64,000 bases of DNA from Aureococcus anophagefferens (taxonomy: Eukaryota; Sar; Pelagophyceae; Pelagomonadales; Pelagomonadaceae), in assembly GCF_000186865.1 (NCBI RefSeq), contig NW_008705564.1:2393-66392 (forward strand), written 5' to 3'. Below are positions 33,501-40,454 of this stretch, one piece after another; the stretch's first letter is position 1, and each line of letters starts with the position of its first letter. The notes beneath the pieces were generated by a model. The model did no database searches. It saw only the letters and a list, made by a program, of their open reading frames with translations, and was not told where the DNA came from. The position numbers and the translations under genes are program-made.

Positions 33501-34008
33501 GGTCGCTCCCGATGAAGCCGGCGACGACCGCGGCGAAGTGGCCGTCCGGCGCGGCCAACCGCGGCGCGCCGGACAGCCTCGCGAGGCCCGTCGACACGCG
33601 GTCGAGGAGCGCGGCGACGGCCGCGGGCGCCACCGTGCGCGCCCCGTTCGCCAGGAGGTGGAAGAACGCCGCGGCGCGCGCGGCGACGGGCGACGCGGCG
33701 CCGGCGCCCGGCAGGTCCCCCGCGCCGCCCGCGGCGCAGACGAGCGCGCCGAGCACCGCCGCGCCGACGACGCGGTCCACGGCCCGGCCGTCCTGCCGGA
33801 CCTCGCCGCAAAAGGTGTCGCGCACGGCGGCCTCGAGGGCCGCCTTGTCGCTCGTCGAGCCCCGGGGGCGCAGGAGCTGCTGCGCCTGCCGCGCCGTCAG
33901 GAGGGCCGCGCCGTTGAGCCGCTTCTGGTGGACCGTCACCGCCTTGCGCACGTCGAGGAGCGACACGTCGGCAAAGGCCGGCGCCAGCGTCGACGCCGCC
34001 TGCCCCAT
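27523..34008 (-). CDS. Giant Ala/Glu/Lys coiled-coil protein with N-myristoylation signal
   Basis: About 2,161 residues in one exon. ATG 34008 is chosen because it gives MGQAAST, a textbook myristoylation site (Gly2, Ser6). An upstream ATG at 34092 is possible. Residues 1-250: an unrecognised helical domain (FHLLANGARTV, RFAELMLLRAP). Residues 250-750: Ala/Glu-rich coiled coil. Then a Ser/Arg/Pro stretch with RPGSATG repeats. Residues 800-1250: acidic-basic alternating blocks (KKEAKRAAAE, EEEEEEEE, KPKKPKKF). Then a disordered Ser/Pro/Arg/Gly region with repeated GYFGRPGSRDG. Last 230 residues: a compact domain with GSSVL-type beta strands (VPSVLVVGFSDG, SVVCFGGGKDVLDMV) that I do not recognise. 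Possibly a membrane-tethered scaffold or cytoskeletal linker; function is not established. Confidence 0.75.
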   Translation of the reverse strand: MGQAASTLAPAFADVSLLDVRKAVTVHQKRLNGAALLTARQAQQLLRPRGSTSDKAALEAAVRDTFCGEVRQDGRAVDRVVGAAVLGALVCAAGGAGDLPGAGAASPVAARAAAFFHLLANGARTVAPAAVAALLDRVSTGLARLSGAPRLAAPDGHFAAVVAGFIGSDPADGATFVANARRLLDGAPPERFAELMLLRAPAAPLGTSLGDPVHITPRTGGLEVAPEDRAYDTAADYAKAMASAPAPAPGPEDDGASEAAARVDAAREAAAVEAAALEAEAARVEAEASRVEAARVEAAAAEAAAARRREAEVLAAKAKAEEEAAKLAAAEQEKRAAEAKAEAAAAAKADAESKAAEAAEAKAAAEAEAEEKRVALEAQQQKLADLEAAGDEAAVEAARAELEREREAVAAAESRAREAQAAERAEAARVEEARATAEAEAAKVLEAEAAAAREAEAVRAAEAELEAEEARRADADAEAARAAEQRDAEAAAVQKQALERAEDARRRAAAAAPAAAAAAPPDPEKLRKAERKAAKKRARAARDDAAAARAELDALADDGSPEAAARRAELDARVAAGERAAGEFAALYAPAPAPAGARPRSRPGSATGGGSRPGSATGSRSRPGSRPGSATRRDEVGEGPAGSRPSSAGSRPTSAGGGRVIAFGGGRVRGISIDETDEDEREKFAEEVQREVEKKAHERHLAEARAALDASDESGDELLTEVEVEASAFDGSAVAAKKAEIEAKREAKRLAAEERKKEKAAALEERRLAADARARREAEEMAALEAAAAEEEEEEEDDEDEPEPELVAEDGVDLEARRAELAAAKEAKREAKRAALEEKKRAKAAALEERKAAAAARKQREADELAALEAADDDDDDEPEADEPDDEPDDDDGGADLAAKRAEMAAKKEEKQRAKAAAAEEKRGAREAKAEAARLKKEAKAKALADLEAEDDDEEEQEEPEEDDDEEADGGDDDVAALKAEKAAKKEAKRAAAEAKKRAKADKAEALRLKKEAKAKALADARAASDEEEEEDEPEEEEEEEEADDSAELEALAADKRRKKEAKAAKKRAAAEKKARAAAAKKALAAQAAAESSEEEEEEEEEEEEVVVVAKSPKKKKKVVKKVVKKRVVEAEESSEEEEVVVVEEEEVVKKPKKPKKFSPAPNFAKKAPRPQESSEEEDDEEYFEEAKVAEKPKKPKKFWEKPSDDDGEEEEDDEDRPRRSKPKPKKSPRAAVAAADDDYVDEDYGGESGALARRRRDEAKRMAADRGEDSFLDSPERGRTLKRGDKVPPGVDEMVSDSEPMLPDTTLGRPRSVPGEARPDRARAQSPMIDSDPELPSRHGLPRRVPYPEQDMPILSTRSPSKSPERPGPASTKKAVMQHVEEARHAHDRAAETAHRTMRETGGGASAVGDCRRDIEAHLTEARDAAMRAADVAKQASNSAAVLAKEVSFLGDAVQASQERAPQMIALDRLIPSIAPRARPEMATPESALGSEQFGSQKTSTKPIDRFPREPSPDRDYETARRDEPATTGGYFGRPGSRDGYDRPSSPYDEAPPMATTGGYFGNRPESRDGSRPESPAFEGYSASPPPSRDGRDYDHRAVDLEPQQEHGYFGGGGGFGGGGFGRPPPRSDTMVTQAGDDVDDDLGDDKDYDPEADDYEMDEDSDEERKLKDEHYGARPESPLVDEPLDRFAMGRSSFAAGGFSSGFAARPWENQPPRDADSPPVLRDTASPPPGGRPYSPASSPEPPLTAKALALDDLPRPGGKSAMYRDAYESGTEDPRTDCEHTEVPSDDDDGASSRGASRGAPPRGAPPRLSIDERRRRSKSGEDDYASALGQWSSGNDQHGYEEGSPGGSSYSYERPGRFGAYGEEKRPESRDEPRNHYFGRGGFDEPRPPTPTPPAGGERSPVHPGRGGAVTADGGHLTGFDRAASGTPPTKLNVRAWTTSDAVVLQDVPSVLVVGFSDGVDFTLQTNVTAAAVALEIMSSPDYLGAQVVFWDGAPLAHDSFTSVLPALAARGCRLAAWRDATDDSQKARLCDSWAGVDAAEAVVALFDDQSPRAAGAVGGFDAPDDVAPAARNNLRLLSFTNVKSVVCFGGGKDVLDMVAHAPKDVSFHVVPAVRCADNGADGQFGTDDDLFEDAHILAYDGANADRVHVYQLYG

Positions 34009-34532
34009 GATCGGGGAGCCTCGAGCCGCCCCGGTCGACACCGGCAGCGGCGCGGCAGCCCAAATCGATAGCGCTATACCGACGGCACTCATCCAAGGCA
34101 AGGTCAGTAGTGTCGAGTAGGTGCGCCGCGCAATAAGTTTCGGTTTATAAAACCTTGAAGAGCCACGTGACGATATATCTCTAATGCATCTCGCGTCGCT
34201 CCACGCCACTGGCGTCGCCAGCTCCCGGGACATCGGCTGCCAATCCTTGTCGCCCAGACCACAATTTCGCCCGCCCGCACCCCCGAGTACCGCGACCCCG
34301 CGATGAACGACCCGGGCTCCGGACCCCCCATCATCATCCCGCACGGGACCATGAATTTACGCGAGATAGAGAACATGATGTACCATCTGAAGAACGCATC
34401 CGGCGGACACGGCCGAGGACGGGGCGACGGACGCTCGCGCATGGGTTCTCGAGGACGCCTCGGCGTCGCAGCTCTGTGAGACCCCGCCGGGTTTCGATCG
34501 GCTCCACCGGGGAGCCCCAAGCTTTTTCCAAG
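34009..34532. promoter_or_regulatory. Divergent region, coiled-coil gene / sulfotransferase gene
   Basis: About 520 bases between two divergent starts. The middle (34120-34400) is less GC-rich and shows no coding pattern. It includes TTTATAAAACC (34142) and GATATATCTC (34174), candidate AT-rich core promoter sequences. No RNA gene is recognised. Confidence 0.45.
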
Positions 34533-35726
34533 ATGCATCTGCTGTCGTGCGCCGTCGAGAAAACGGACGCGGCGGGGCGGGCGCCCCGCCCCGAGGCCGG
34601 GGCGCCGCCGCCCCCCGCCCCCCGCCGGAGGCGCAAAAAGCCGCCCCCCGCCCCCCGCCGGAGCGCCCTGCGCCTCCGGCGCCGCCGCACGCCCTGGGCG
34701 CCCTTCTTCGCGGGGCTCCTCGGCGTCTTTTGCGCGCTCGCGCGCCCGCCGACGCGGGACGACGCGGCCGCCCTGCCCACGCGCCCCGAGGACTGGGAGC
34801 GCCCGCGCGAGCACGCGTCCGCCTGGAACGCGAGCGTGCGCCTGCGGTTCCCGCGGGACGAGGCCGTCTTCCGCGGCGGCACGCCGCTCGTCTTCGCCGC
34901 GGGCCTCAGCCGCACGGGCACGTCGACGATCCAGGCGGCGCTCATGGAGCTCAACCTGACCGTGGACCACTCCCTCGAGACCATGGCCCACGACCTCGAC
35001 TTCTGGTACTACTACCTCAGCGGCCAGGTCGAGCGGCCCGACGTGACGAAGTTGATCGAGCCGCGGGGCGTCGACGCCGTCGCGGACTGCTGGTTCGCGC
35101 ACCTCCTGCCGGAGCTCATCCGCGAGTACCCCGACGCCAAGGTCATCCTGGGCACGCGGCCCCGCGAGCCCTGGCTCAAGTCCTACCGCAGCTACATCGC
35201 GACGTCGCACCTCTACCACTGGCGCCGCCAGGTCTTCCGCCTCTTCGCCGCGCGCGCGACGCGCCACCTCGGCCTCGGCGCCCTCTTCCGCAAGCTCGGC
35301 TGGATCGACGCCTCGGGCAGCGGCTACGACCTCGAGAAGCTGCCCCTGCTCATGGACATCTGGTCGCTCGTGGATTTGGCGGTCTACGGCAACACGTCGC
35401 CGGACCACCTCTGGTACGGCGCCATGGAGCGCCACAACAACAACGTGCGCGCCCTCGTGCCGCCGGAGAACCTCCTCGAGTTCGACAACAAGCGCCACTC
35501 CTGGGTCGACATCTTGGACTTCCTCCGCGTCGAGGAGCCGCACTACTCGCGCCTCGCGGGCCAGCCCCTGCCCTGGCTCAACTGCGTCCCGGGCAAGACC
35601 TGCGTCTCCCACATCTCCCACAAGATCACGGCGCCCCACGAGAAGCTCGTCTTCGCCGCCTGCCTCGCGCTGACGGCCGCGCTCGCGTTCCTCTACCGCG
35701 CCGCGCACGCCAAGGCCGCGGCCTAG
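34533..35726 (+). CDS. Golgi-type sulfotransferase family protein
   Basis: 397 residues from ATG 34533; the frame is open upstream but only with a GTG. A Pro/Arg-rich cytosolic tail is followed by a membrane anchor (PWAPFFAGLLGVFCAL), the type II layout of Golgi enzymes. The catalytic domain has a PAPS 5'-phosphate loop (FAAGLSRTGTSTIQAAL) and the 3'-phosphate region (YPDAKVILGTRPREPWLKSY), as in the Sulfotransfer_4 family. N-glycosylation sites and a second hydrophobic segment at the C-terminus (FAACLALTAALAFLY) are visible. It would transfer sulfate from PAPS to a glycan or small molecule; the acceptor is unknown. Confidence 0.75.
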   Translation: MHLLSCAVEKTDAAGRAPRPEAGAPPPPAPRRRRKKPPPAPRRSALRLRRRRTPWAPFFAGLLGVFCALARPPTRDDAAALPTRPEDWERPREHASAWNASVRLRFPRDEAVFRGGTPLVFAAGLSRTGTSTIQAALMELNLTVDHSLETMAHDLDFWYYYLSGQVERPDVTKLIEPRGVDAVADCWFAHLLPELIREYPDAKVILGTRPREPWLKSYRSYIATSHLYHWRRQVFRLFAARATRHLGLGALFRKLGWIDASGSGYDLEKLPLLMDIWSLVDLAVYGNTSPDHLWYGAMERHNNNVRALVPPENLLEFDNKRHSWVDILDFLRVEEPHYSRLAGQPLPWLNCVPGKTCVSHISHKITAPHEKLVFAACLALTAALAFLYRAAHAKAAA

Positions 35727-36053
35727 GCCGCCGGCGACCCGCTCCCCCGGCAGCCATGTCGCGCGGGCACGAAGCCGCCCGTCGCCGCGCCGGGGTCCCC
35801 GAGCGCCGCCGACCAAGGACCCCACCCAGAAAACGAAAAAAAGAAAAACGATATCCCCACCCGAACGACCTCCTCTTTTTTGCGCCCCCGCCCCGCCGGC
35901 CCGCCCGCAGCCCCGGCGCCCACGCCGTCGAGCGCGCGCCCACCGGCCGACTTATGTCCTTTTTTTGGTCGCTGTGAGGTTGTTGCACTGCAACTTGAAG
36001 ATTCGAAGAGAAACCAAGAGCGGTCCCGGAGAGCGGTCCCGACGTCGGCAGTG
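35727..36053. other. Intergenic region upstream of the 36054 gene
   Basis: 327 bases. The first part is GC-rich and resembles a 3' region. An A-rich patch (AAAACGAAAAAAAGAAAAACG, 35828) and a T-run follow. At 35991-36010 the sequence CAACTTGAAGATTCGAAGAG precedes the start codon by about 45 bases and matches motifs before other genes here. No gene is seen. Confidence 0.5.
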
Positions 36054-37112
36054 ATGGCCCAACCCCACACGGCGACTCAAGAGCCTCTGCTCGAGGCGAT
36101 TGCCGAGGCGGCGCCGACCTTGGCCTTCCGCGCGGCGCTGGAGCGCGGGCACGGGACGGCCTTCGTGGGCTCCGTCTCCGGCGATCTGGCGTTGACGGTG
36201 CTCCTCCCGTTCCTCTCGCGCGACGCTTCCCAGGACGAGCTCGCGGCGATCGCGCCGACGTGCGAGGGCTGGCGCGACCTCTCGGAGCTGCGGCGGGCGA
36301 TGCGGCCCGCGTGCGCGCGCGACGTCGCCCGCGCGATCCGCCTCGGCGTTCACGGCTCCGACGCGGGCGACGGCGAGTACACGCTCTTCCACCGCGGCGG
36401 CGATGCATCGATGCGGCTCTACGTGCACAACGCGCTCTCGGCGCGGCCGACGGAGTTTGTGAGCGTCCCCAAGAGCCTTTCGATGATGCCGTCGGGCGGG
36501 TCGTGCGCCGGGACTGACGTTTCCACGGCCTTCACAAAAGTCCGCCTGGACCCCTGGACGCTCGTGGTGAAGACGGATGATTTCACGTTCGCGGAGACCG
36601 ACGGCGGCCCGATCACTCAAAGCTATTGGAACGGCGAGCGGGAGTTGGAGGTGACCGATGTTCCGTTCGCGACCGCGCGGGCGAGCGGCCCCTTGTTCGG
36701 CCTTTCGATGGTGGACCTACGAAGCACGAGCTTCGGCGTCGCGAGGCCGCTGGAGGCCTTCGCGGTCATGGGCTGCAACCCTCGCGGGCTGATCTCCTTC
36801 GCCATCGAGGACCACCGGGAGAACCCGCCGACGATCGCCAAGCGCTGGATGATGCGCGGCACGGGCTTCGCGGGTCGCTGTAGCCCGGTTGGAGACCGAA
36901 CGATGGACGAGAGCGCGAGCGGGCACAATTACGACGACGAGGGCGCGTGCGGAGGATGGGTCCTCCCGCTGGTCCTCGCCGCGGACGTCGACGTGCTCTC
37001 CGACTCGTCCGGTCAAGTCGACGCCACCGATCCGGCGAACTTCCAAACGTACGTCGTCGCCCCCATCGATGTCCTGGCTTCCCCGCCGTCGCAGATCACC
37101 ATTGATTTATAA
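36054..37112 (+). CDS. Unrecognised protein with F-box-like N-terminus
   Basis: About 352 residues from ATG 36054. I do not recognise the family. Residues 40-80 (LTVLLPFLSRDASQDELAAI, then CEGWRDLSELR) resemble an F-box or similar helical motif. The rest is a mixed beta-rich domain with several aromatic and Gly turns (YTLFHRGGDAS, GGPITQSYWNGE, WMMRGTGFAGR). No signal peptide or membrane span. Composition is less GC-rich than its neighbours. The stop lies 9 bases from the stop of the convergent oxygenase gene, so the two 3' ends must overlap. Confidence 0.55.
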   Translation: MAQPHTATQEPLLEAIAEAAPTLAFRAALERGHGTAFVGSVSGDLALTVLLPFLSRDASQDELAAIAPTCEGWRDLSELRRAMRPACARDVARAIRLGVHGSDAGDGEYTLFHRGGDASMRLYVHNALSARPTEFVSVPKSLSMMPSGGSCAGTDVSTAFTKVRLDPWTLVVKTDDFTFAETDGGPITQSYWNGERELEVTDVPFATARASGPLFGLSMVDLRSTSFGVARPLEAFAVMGCNPRGLISFAIEDHRENPPTIAKRWMMRGTGFAGRCSPVGDRTMDESASGHNYDDEGACGGWVLPLVLAADVDVLSDSSGQVDATDPANFQTYVVAPIDVLASPPSQITIDL

Positions 37113-37121
37113 GACACCTCG

Positions 37122-38786
37122 TTAGCAGAGCCGCGTGCCCGTGGCGATCTCGTAGGCGAGCCACGCGTTGGTCTTGCTCCGGTCGACGTAGTCGCCCCAG
37201 TCGGCGTCGTCCCCCAGGCGCAGGTACGCGTTGGCCGTCACGGAGAACTCGTCGGAGTCGACGTTGTGGGGCCACATGAGGGGCACGTAGAGCGCGTCGC
37301 CCGGGCCGAGCTCGACGCTGACCGCGGACCGCCGCGCGCGCCGGAGGTCGTCGTCGCCGCCCCGGGGCCAGTGCTTGTTCTCGACGTCGGGCTTCGTGTC
37401 CCAGACGACGTCCGGCGGGAAGATCGTCACGTTCTTGCGGCCCGCGAGCTGGAAGATGACGTTCTCGTAGCAGTCGACGTGCGTCGGGTACGCGTAGCCC
37501 GCGCCGTAGCGCAGCGACGTCCACGCGCGCGGCAGGGGCGCCGCGTCGACCAACGGCGCCGTCGCGGCGACGGCTTTGTCGAGGAGGCCCTGGAGGGGCG
37601 AGAGGTCGTCGAGCACGTTCGGGTCCGCGAGCGTGCCCGCGGCCGCGCCGTCGACGCGGCGCCGGTCCGTGAGGAGCAGGTAGAGGCTCGTGTCGAGGCC
37701 GTAGGGCAGGCTCGCGGCGACGTCGCGCTTGTCCCGGGAGACCGCGAGAAAATCGCCGAAAGCCAGCGGCGCCGTGAAGATGCGCTGCGCGGCGTCCGCG
37801 CGGGAGTCGTACGCCATCGCGACGACGGGCTCGTCCGCGAGGTGCGCGAGCGCGTCCGGCGCGAGGGCCGGGTCCGGTACAAAGCTCGCCCGGAGCACGG
37901 CGGGCCGCCGCGCGAGGAGCGCGTCCGGGAGGGTTTCGGCTTTGCCGTCGAGCGTCGCGCGCGCGTCGCCCGCGGTTCCCCGGCAGAGCGCGATGAGGTC
38001 GTCCGTCGGTCGCGCGGACCGCAGGGCGCGCGCGCACCAGCGGCGCACGCCGTCGCGGCTCCCGGGGAGGTCGGCGACGCGCGACGCGCGGAGCAGCGCC
38101 GCAAGCGCGCGCCGGTTAGGCTCGTCGAAGCCGCAAGCCGACGCGTCCGCGACGCGGACGCCGTCGACGAGGCCCCGGGGCGCGTGCTCGCAGGGCGCCG
38201 CGGCGGCCTGGCAGCGGCCCGCGATTTCGGCGACGCCGCGGGCGTCGACGGCGCTCGCCGTCGCGCAGTAGACGCGCGACGTTCGCGCGCACGCGCGGCA
38301 CGCCGCCGCGGCGGCCTCCGCGTCCGCGGCCGCCCAGTCCGACACCGGTTCGTCGTCGACGCCGGAGAGGCTCGCCCAGCGGTCGAGGGCGGCGTCCAGG
38401 GGCAGCGCGCCATGGCGCCGGAAGAGGTCCGGGAGGTCGTCGCCGTTCGCCCCGACCGACCCGTCGAAGTAGTCGAACGTCCGCGGCACGGGCAGCAGCG
38501 GCCGGTAGCCGCCCCGCCGGCGCCCGCGCGCCTCGTAGGCGGCGATGGCCGCGACGGCGGCGTCGTCGTGGACGAGGACGTCGCCCGCGGCGCCGAGGCG
38601 CGCGCGGACGGCCGCCTCCGCGGATTCGAGCGCGCCGTCGCCGAAGAGGTCGTCGGCCGCGTCCGGCGGCGCGCAGAGCGTGTTCGGCGGCTGGCCCGGC
38701 GACTCCTCGTCGGTCCAGCAGGCGCCGCGCAGCCAGGGGTAGTGCGCGCGGTCCGGGCTCGGCGCGCCGCCGACGCCGTTGAGCGC
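37122..38786 (-). CDS. Cupin-like JmjC-type Fe(II)/2-oxoglutarate oxygenase
   Basis: About 554 residues. The C-terminal 200 residues are a cupin_8/JmjC domain: SLRYGAGYAYPTHVDCYENV with the HxD iron ligands, QLAGRKNVTIFPPD, and the distal His in PLMWPHNVDS. The N-terminal 300 residues are Cys-rich (CRAC, CQAAAAPC) and unrecognised, suggesting a secretory-pathway protein. There is no ATG at the 5' end. The frame opens from CCACGCAG at 38787, a plausible splice acceptor, and is in the same phase as the TTL gene upstream. It is therefore either the second part of a TTL-oxygenase fusion or a gene with a short first exon (ATG at 38943). Likely reaction: protein hydroxylation; substrate unknown. 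Confidence 0.65.
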   Translation of the reverse strand, partial: ALNGVGGAPSPDRAHYPWLRGACWTDEESPGQPPNTLCAPPDAADDLFGDGALESAEAAVRARLGAAGDVLVHDDAAVAAIAAYEARGRRRGGYRPLLPVPRTFDYFDGSVGANGDDLPDLFRRHGALPLDAALDRWASLSGVDDEPVSDWAAADAEAAAAACRACARTSRVYCATASAVDARGVAEIAGRCQAAAAPCEHAPRGLVDGVRVADASACGFDEPNRRALAALLRASRVADLPGSRDGVRRWCARALRSARPTDDLIALCRGTAGDARATLDGKAETLPDALLARRPAVLRASFVPDPALAPDALAHLADEPVVAMAYDSRADAAQRIFTAPLAFGDFLAVSRDKRDVAASLPYGLDTSLYLLLTDRRRVDGAAAGTLADPNVLDDLSPLQGLLDKAVAATAPLVDAAPLPRAWTSLRYGAGYAYPTHVDCYENVIFQLAGRKNVTIFPPDVVWDTKPDVENKHWPRGGDDDLRRARRSAVSVELGPGDALYVPLMWPHNVDSDEFSVTANAYLRLGDDADWGDYVDRSKTNAWLAYEIATGTRLC

Positions 38787-38822
38787 CTGCGTGGAGATCA
38801 ATCGCTGGTTTGGGGGGTCACT

Positions 38823-40340
38823 TCAAAATTCTCCACCTCGGTCAAATCGAAGTCGATTCGGCTGATTTGTGGACGAATCGATGGCTCTCGTCGAGCTCTC
38901 GAAGCGCAGCAAATTGTGTCGAGACGGTTTCATTCGCACACATTGAAGTCGGGTTGAAGATTCGGTTTCCGCGCCGTTGAGCGCGAGGACGTCGCGGAGC
39001 ACGGACGTCTTGATGACCTCGTCGACGCCGCCGATGGTGCCCGTCGACGGCACGATCTCGAGCTCCAGGAGCCAGACGCGCGCGTCCTCGTCGAGGAGGA
39101 AGTCGAGGCGCCAGTGGGAGAAGAGCGCGCCGCGCGACGCCGCGCGCCGCTTCGCCGCCGCGAGGGCGCCGCGGCCCGCGAGGAAGACCATCGACGCGAC
39201 CTCCCGGACCTGGTCCTCGATGGACGCCCAGGACACGCCCCGCTTGTCCAGGTGCGCCAGCAGCCGGTCCGTCGTCCAGACGCGCTCCGCGGCGTCGAAG
39301 TCGTCGCCCGCGAGGCGCTGGTTGAGGAGGCCGTTCGTCAGGTGCGACAGGAGGTCGCCCGACTCGCCGTGGTCGTCGCCGTCGACGCCGTCGTAGGGGT
39401 AGGTCGCCAGCAAGACGAGCAGTTCGCGGTGGAGCCAGACCTCGAGCGGGTCGACGCTCGACACCGTCACGTAGACGCCGAAGGAGAACTTCGCGTCGAG
39501 CACTCCCGCGGCCGCGTCCGTCAGTAGAAACGGCCGCGCGACGTAGCGCTGGAGGAGGCAGTGCTCGCAGCCCTCGAGCTCGGACCACTTCGTAATCAAC
39601 GTGATGCCGAAGCCCAGCTCCTGGGCCGGGTCCTTGCGCAGCCAGAGCCCGCCGAGCTCGTCGGCCGCGCCGTTCCGCGACGCCTTCGCGTCGTCCGGCA
39701 GCCACGTCCGCGGCAGGAACCGCGTCGCGCGGTCGCCGACCTTGGCCCGCAGCGCCAGCAAGTGGCGGTAGAGCGAGTCCTTGTTGCCGAGCTCCGTCGG
39801 CTGCGGCAGCGCGTTCGACGTCTGGCGCGGCTCGAGCGCCTTGTAGAACCACGCGTCGCCGTCGAAGTGGCCCAGCAACCAGATCACGTCCTCGCCGCCC
39901 CGGAGCCGCTCGCCGCTCAGGCACTCGACGTAGCGCTGGCGCAACAACAGCTCGCGGAGCAGCTCGTACTCCTCGCTGTCGAAGTAGAACTCGCCGTGGT
40001 AGAAGCGGAACGCGCGCGGCGCGCGGCCGGTACTCGCGGGCGCGGCGTCGAGGGCGCCCCGCGCCGTCGCGTTGCAGTAGAGCGAGTCCGCGAGCTCGTC
40101 GGCGATCAAGGCGCCGCAGCGCATGCGCCCGTCGCGCAGCGTCGCGCCGAGGTCCACGCCCATCTTCGCGCAGACGTCGCGGCCGACGGCGGCGAAGTCG
40201 TCGCGGTCCGCGTTGGCGACGATCTCGACCTCCGTGTCGTCGACGAAGATGGACGTCCGCGCCTCGAACTGGGAGTATGTGTGTTGTGCGAGTAAAGTAG
40301 CGACGGCCAGCCACAGCCGGCGCTGCGCGGGCAGCCCCAT
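38823..40340 (-). CDS. TTL (tubulin-tyrosine ligase-like) domain protein with signal peptide
   Basis: 505 residues as read. ATG 40340 starts a signal peptide (LWLAVATLLAQHTYS). The ATP-grasp TTL core is visible: LGGLWLRKDPAQELGFGITL, then QRYVARPFLL, FSFGVYVTV, WLHRELLVLLATYPY, SHLTNGLLN, and the metal-binding FLLDEDARVWLLELEIVPS. TTL enzymes ligate amino acids to protein C-termini or side chains; a secretory version cannot act on cytosolic tubulin, so another substrate is likely. The last 50 residues (from about 38970) are of low-GC, non-coding character. A 153-nt in-phase intron (38787-38939) could instead join residue 467 to the oxygenase frame. Confidence 0.65.
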   Translation of the reverse strand: MGLPAQRRLWLAVATLLAQHTYSQFEARTSIFVDDTEVEIVANADRDDFAAVGRDVCAKMGVDLGATLRDGRMRCGALIADELADSLYCNATARGALDAAPASTGRAPRAFRFYHGEFYFDSEEYELLRELLLRQRYVECLSGERLRGGEDVIWLLGHFDGDAWFYKALEPRQTSNALPQPTELGNKDSLYRHLLALRAKVGDRATRFLPRTWLPDDAKASRNGAADELGGLWLRKDPAQELGFGITLITKWSELEGCEHCLLQRYVARPFLLTDAAAGVLDAKFSFGVYVTVSSVDPLEVWLHRELLVLLATYPYDGVDGDDHGESGDLLSHLTNGLLNQRLAGDDFDAAERVWTTDRLLAHLDKRGVSWASIEDQVREVASMVFLAGRGALAAAKRRAASRGALFSHWRLDFLLDEDARVWLLELEIVPSTGTIGGVDEVIKTSVLRDVLALNGAETESSTRLQCVRMKPSRHNLLRFESSTRAIDSSTNQPNRLRFDRGGEF

Positions 40341-40454
40341 GGCCGCCGGATGTCTCTGCGACGGCTTTCTATTGGCTGATCCTCGGGCCGGGGGTCTCGA
40401 GCTCCCGGCGGCCGCACGAGAGCGCTTCTTTTAACGCGGTGCCTCGCTGCGTCG

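Noticed and set aside
34104..35825. Minus-strand frame of 573 codons
   Set aside because: Antisense of the sulfotransferase gene, whose PAPS motifs are clear on the plus strand.
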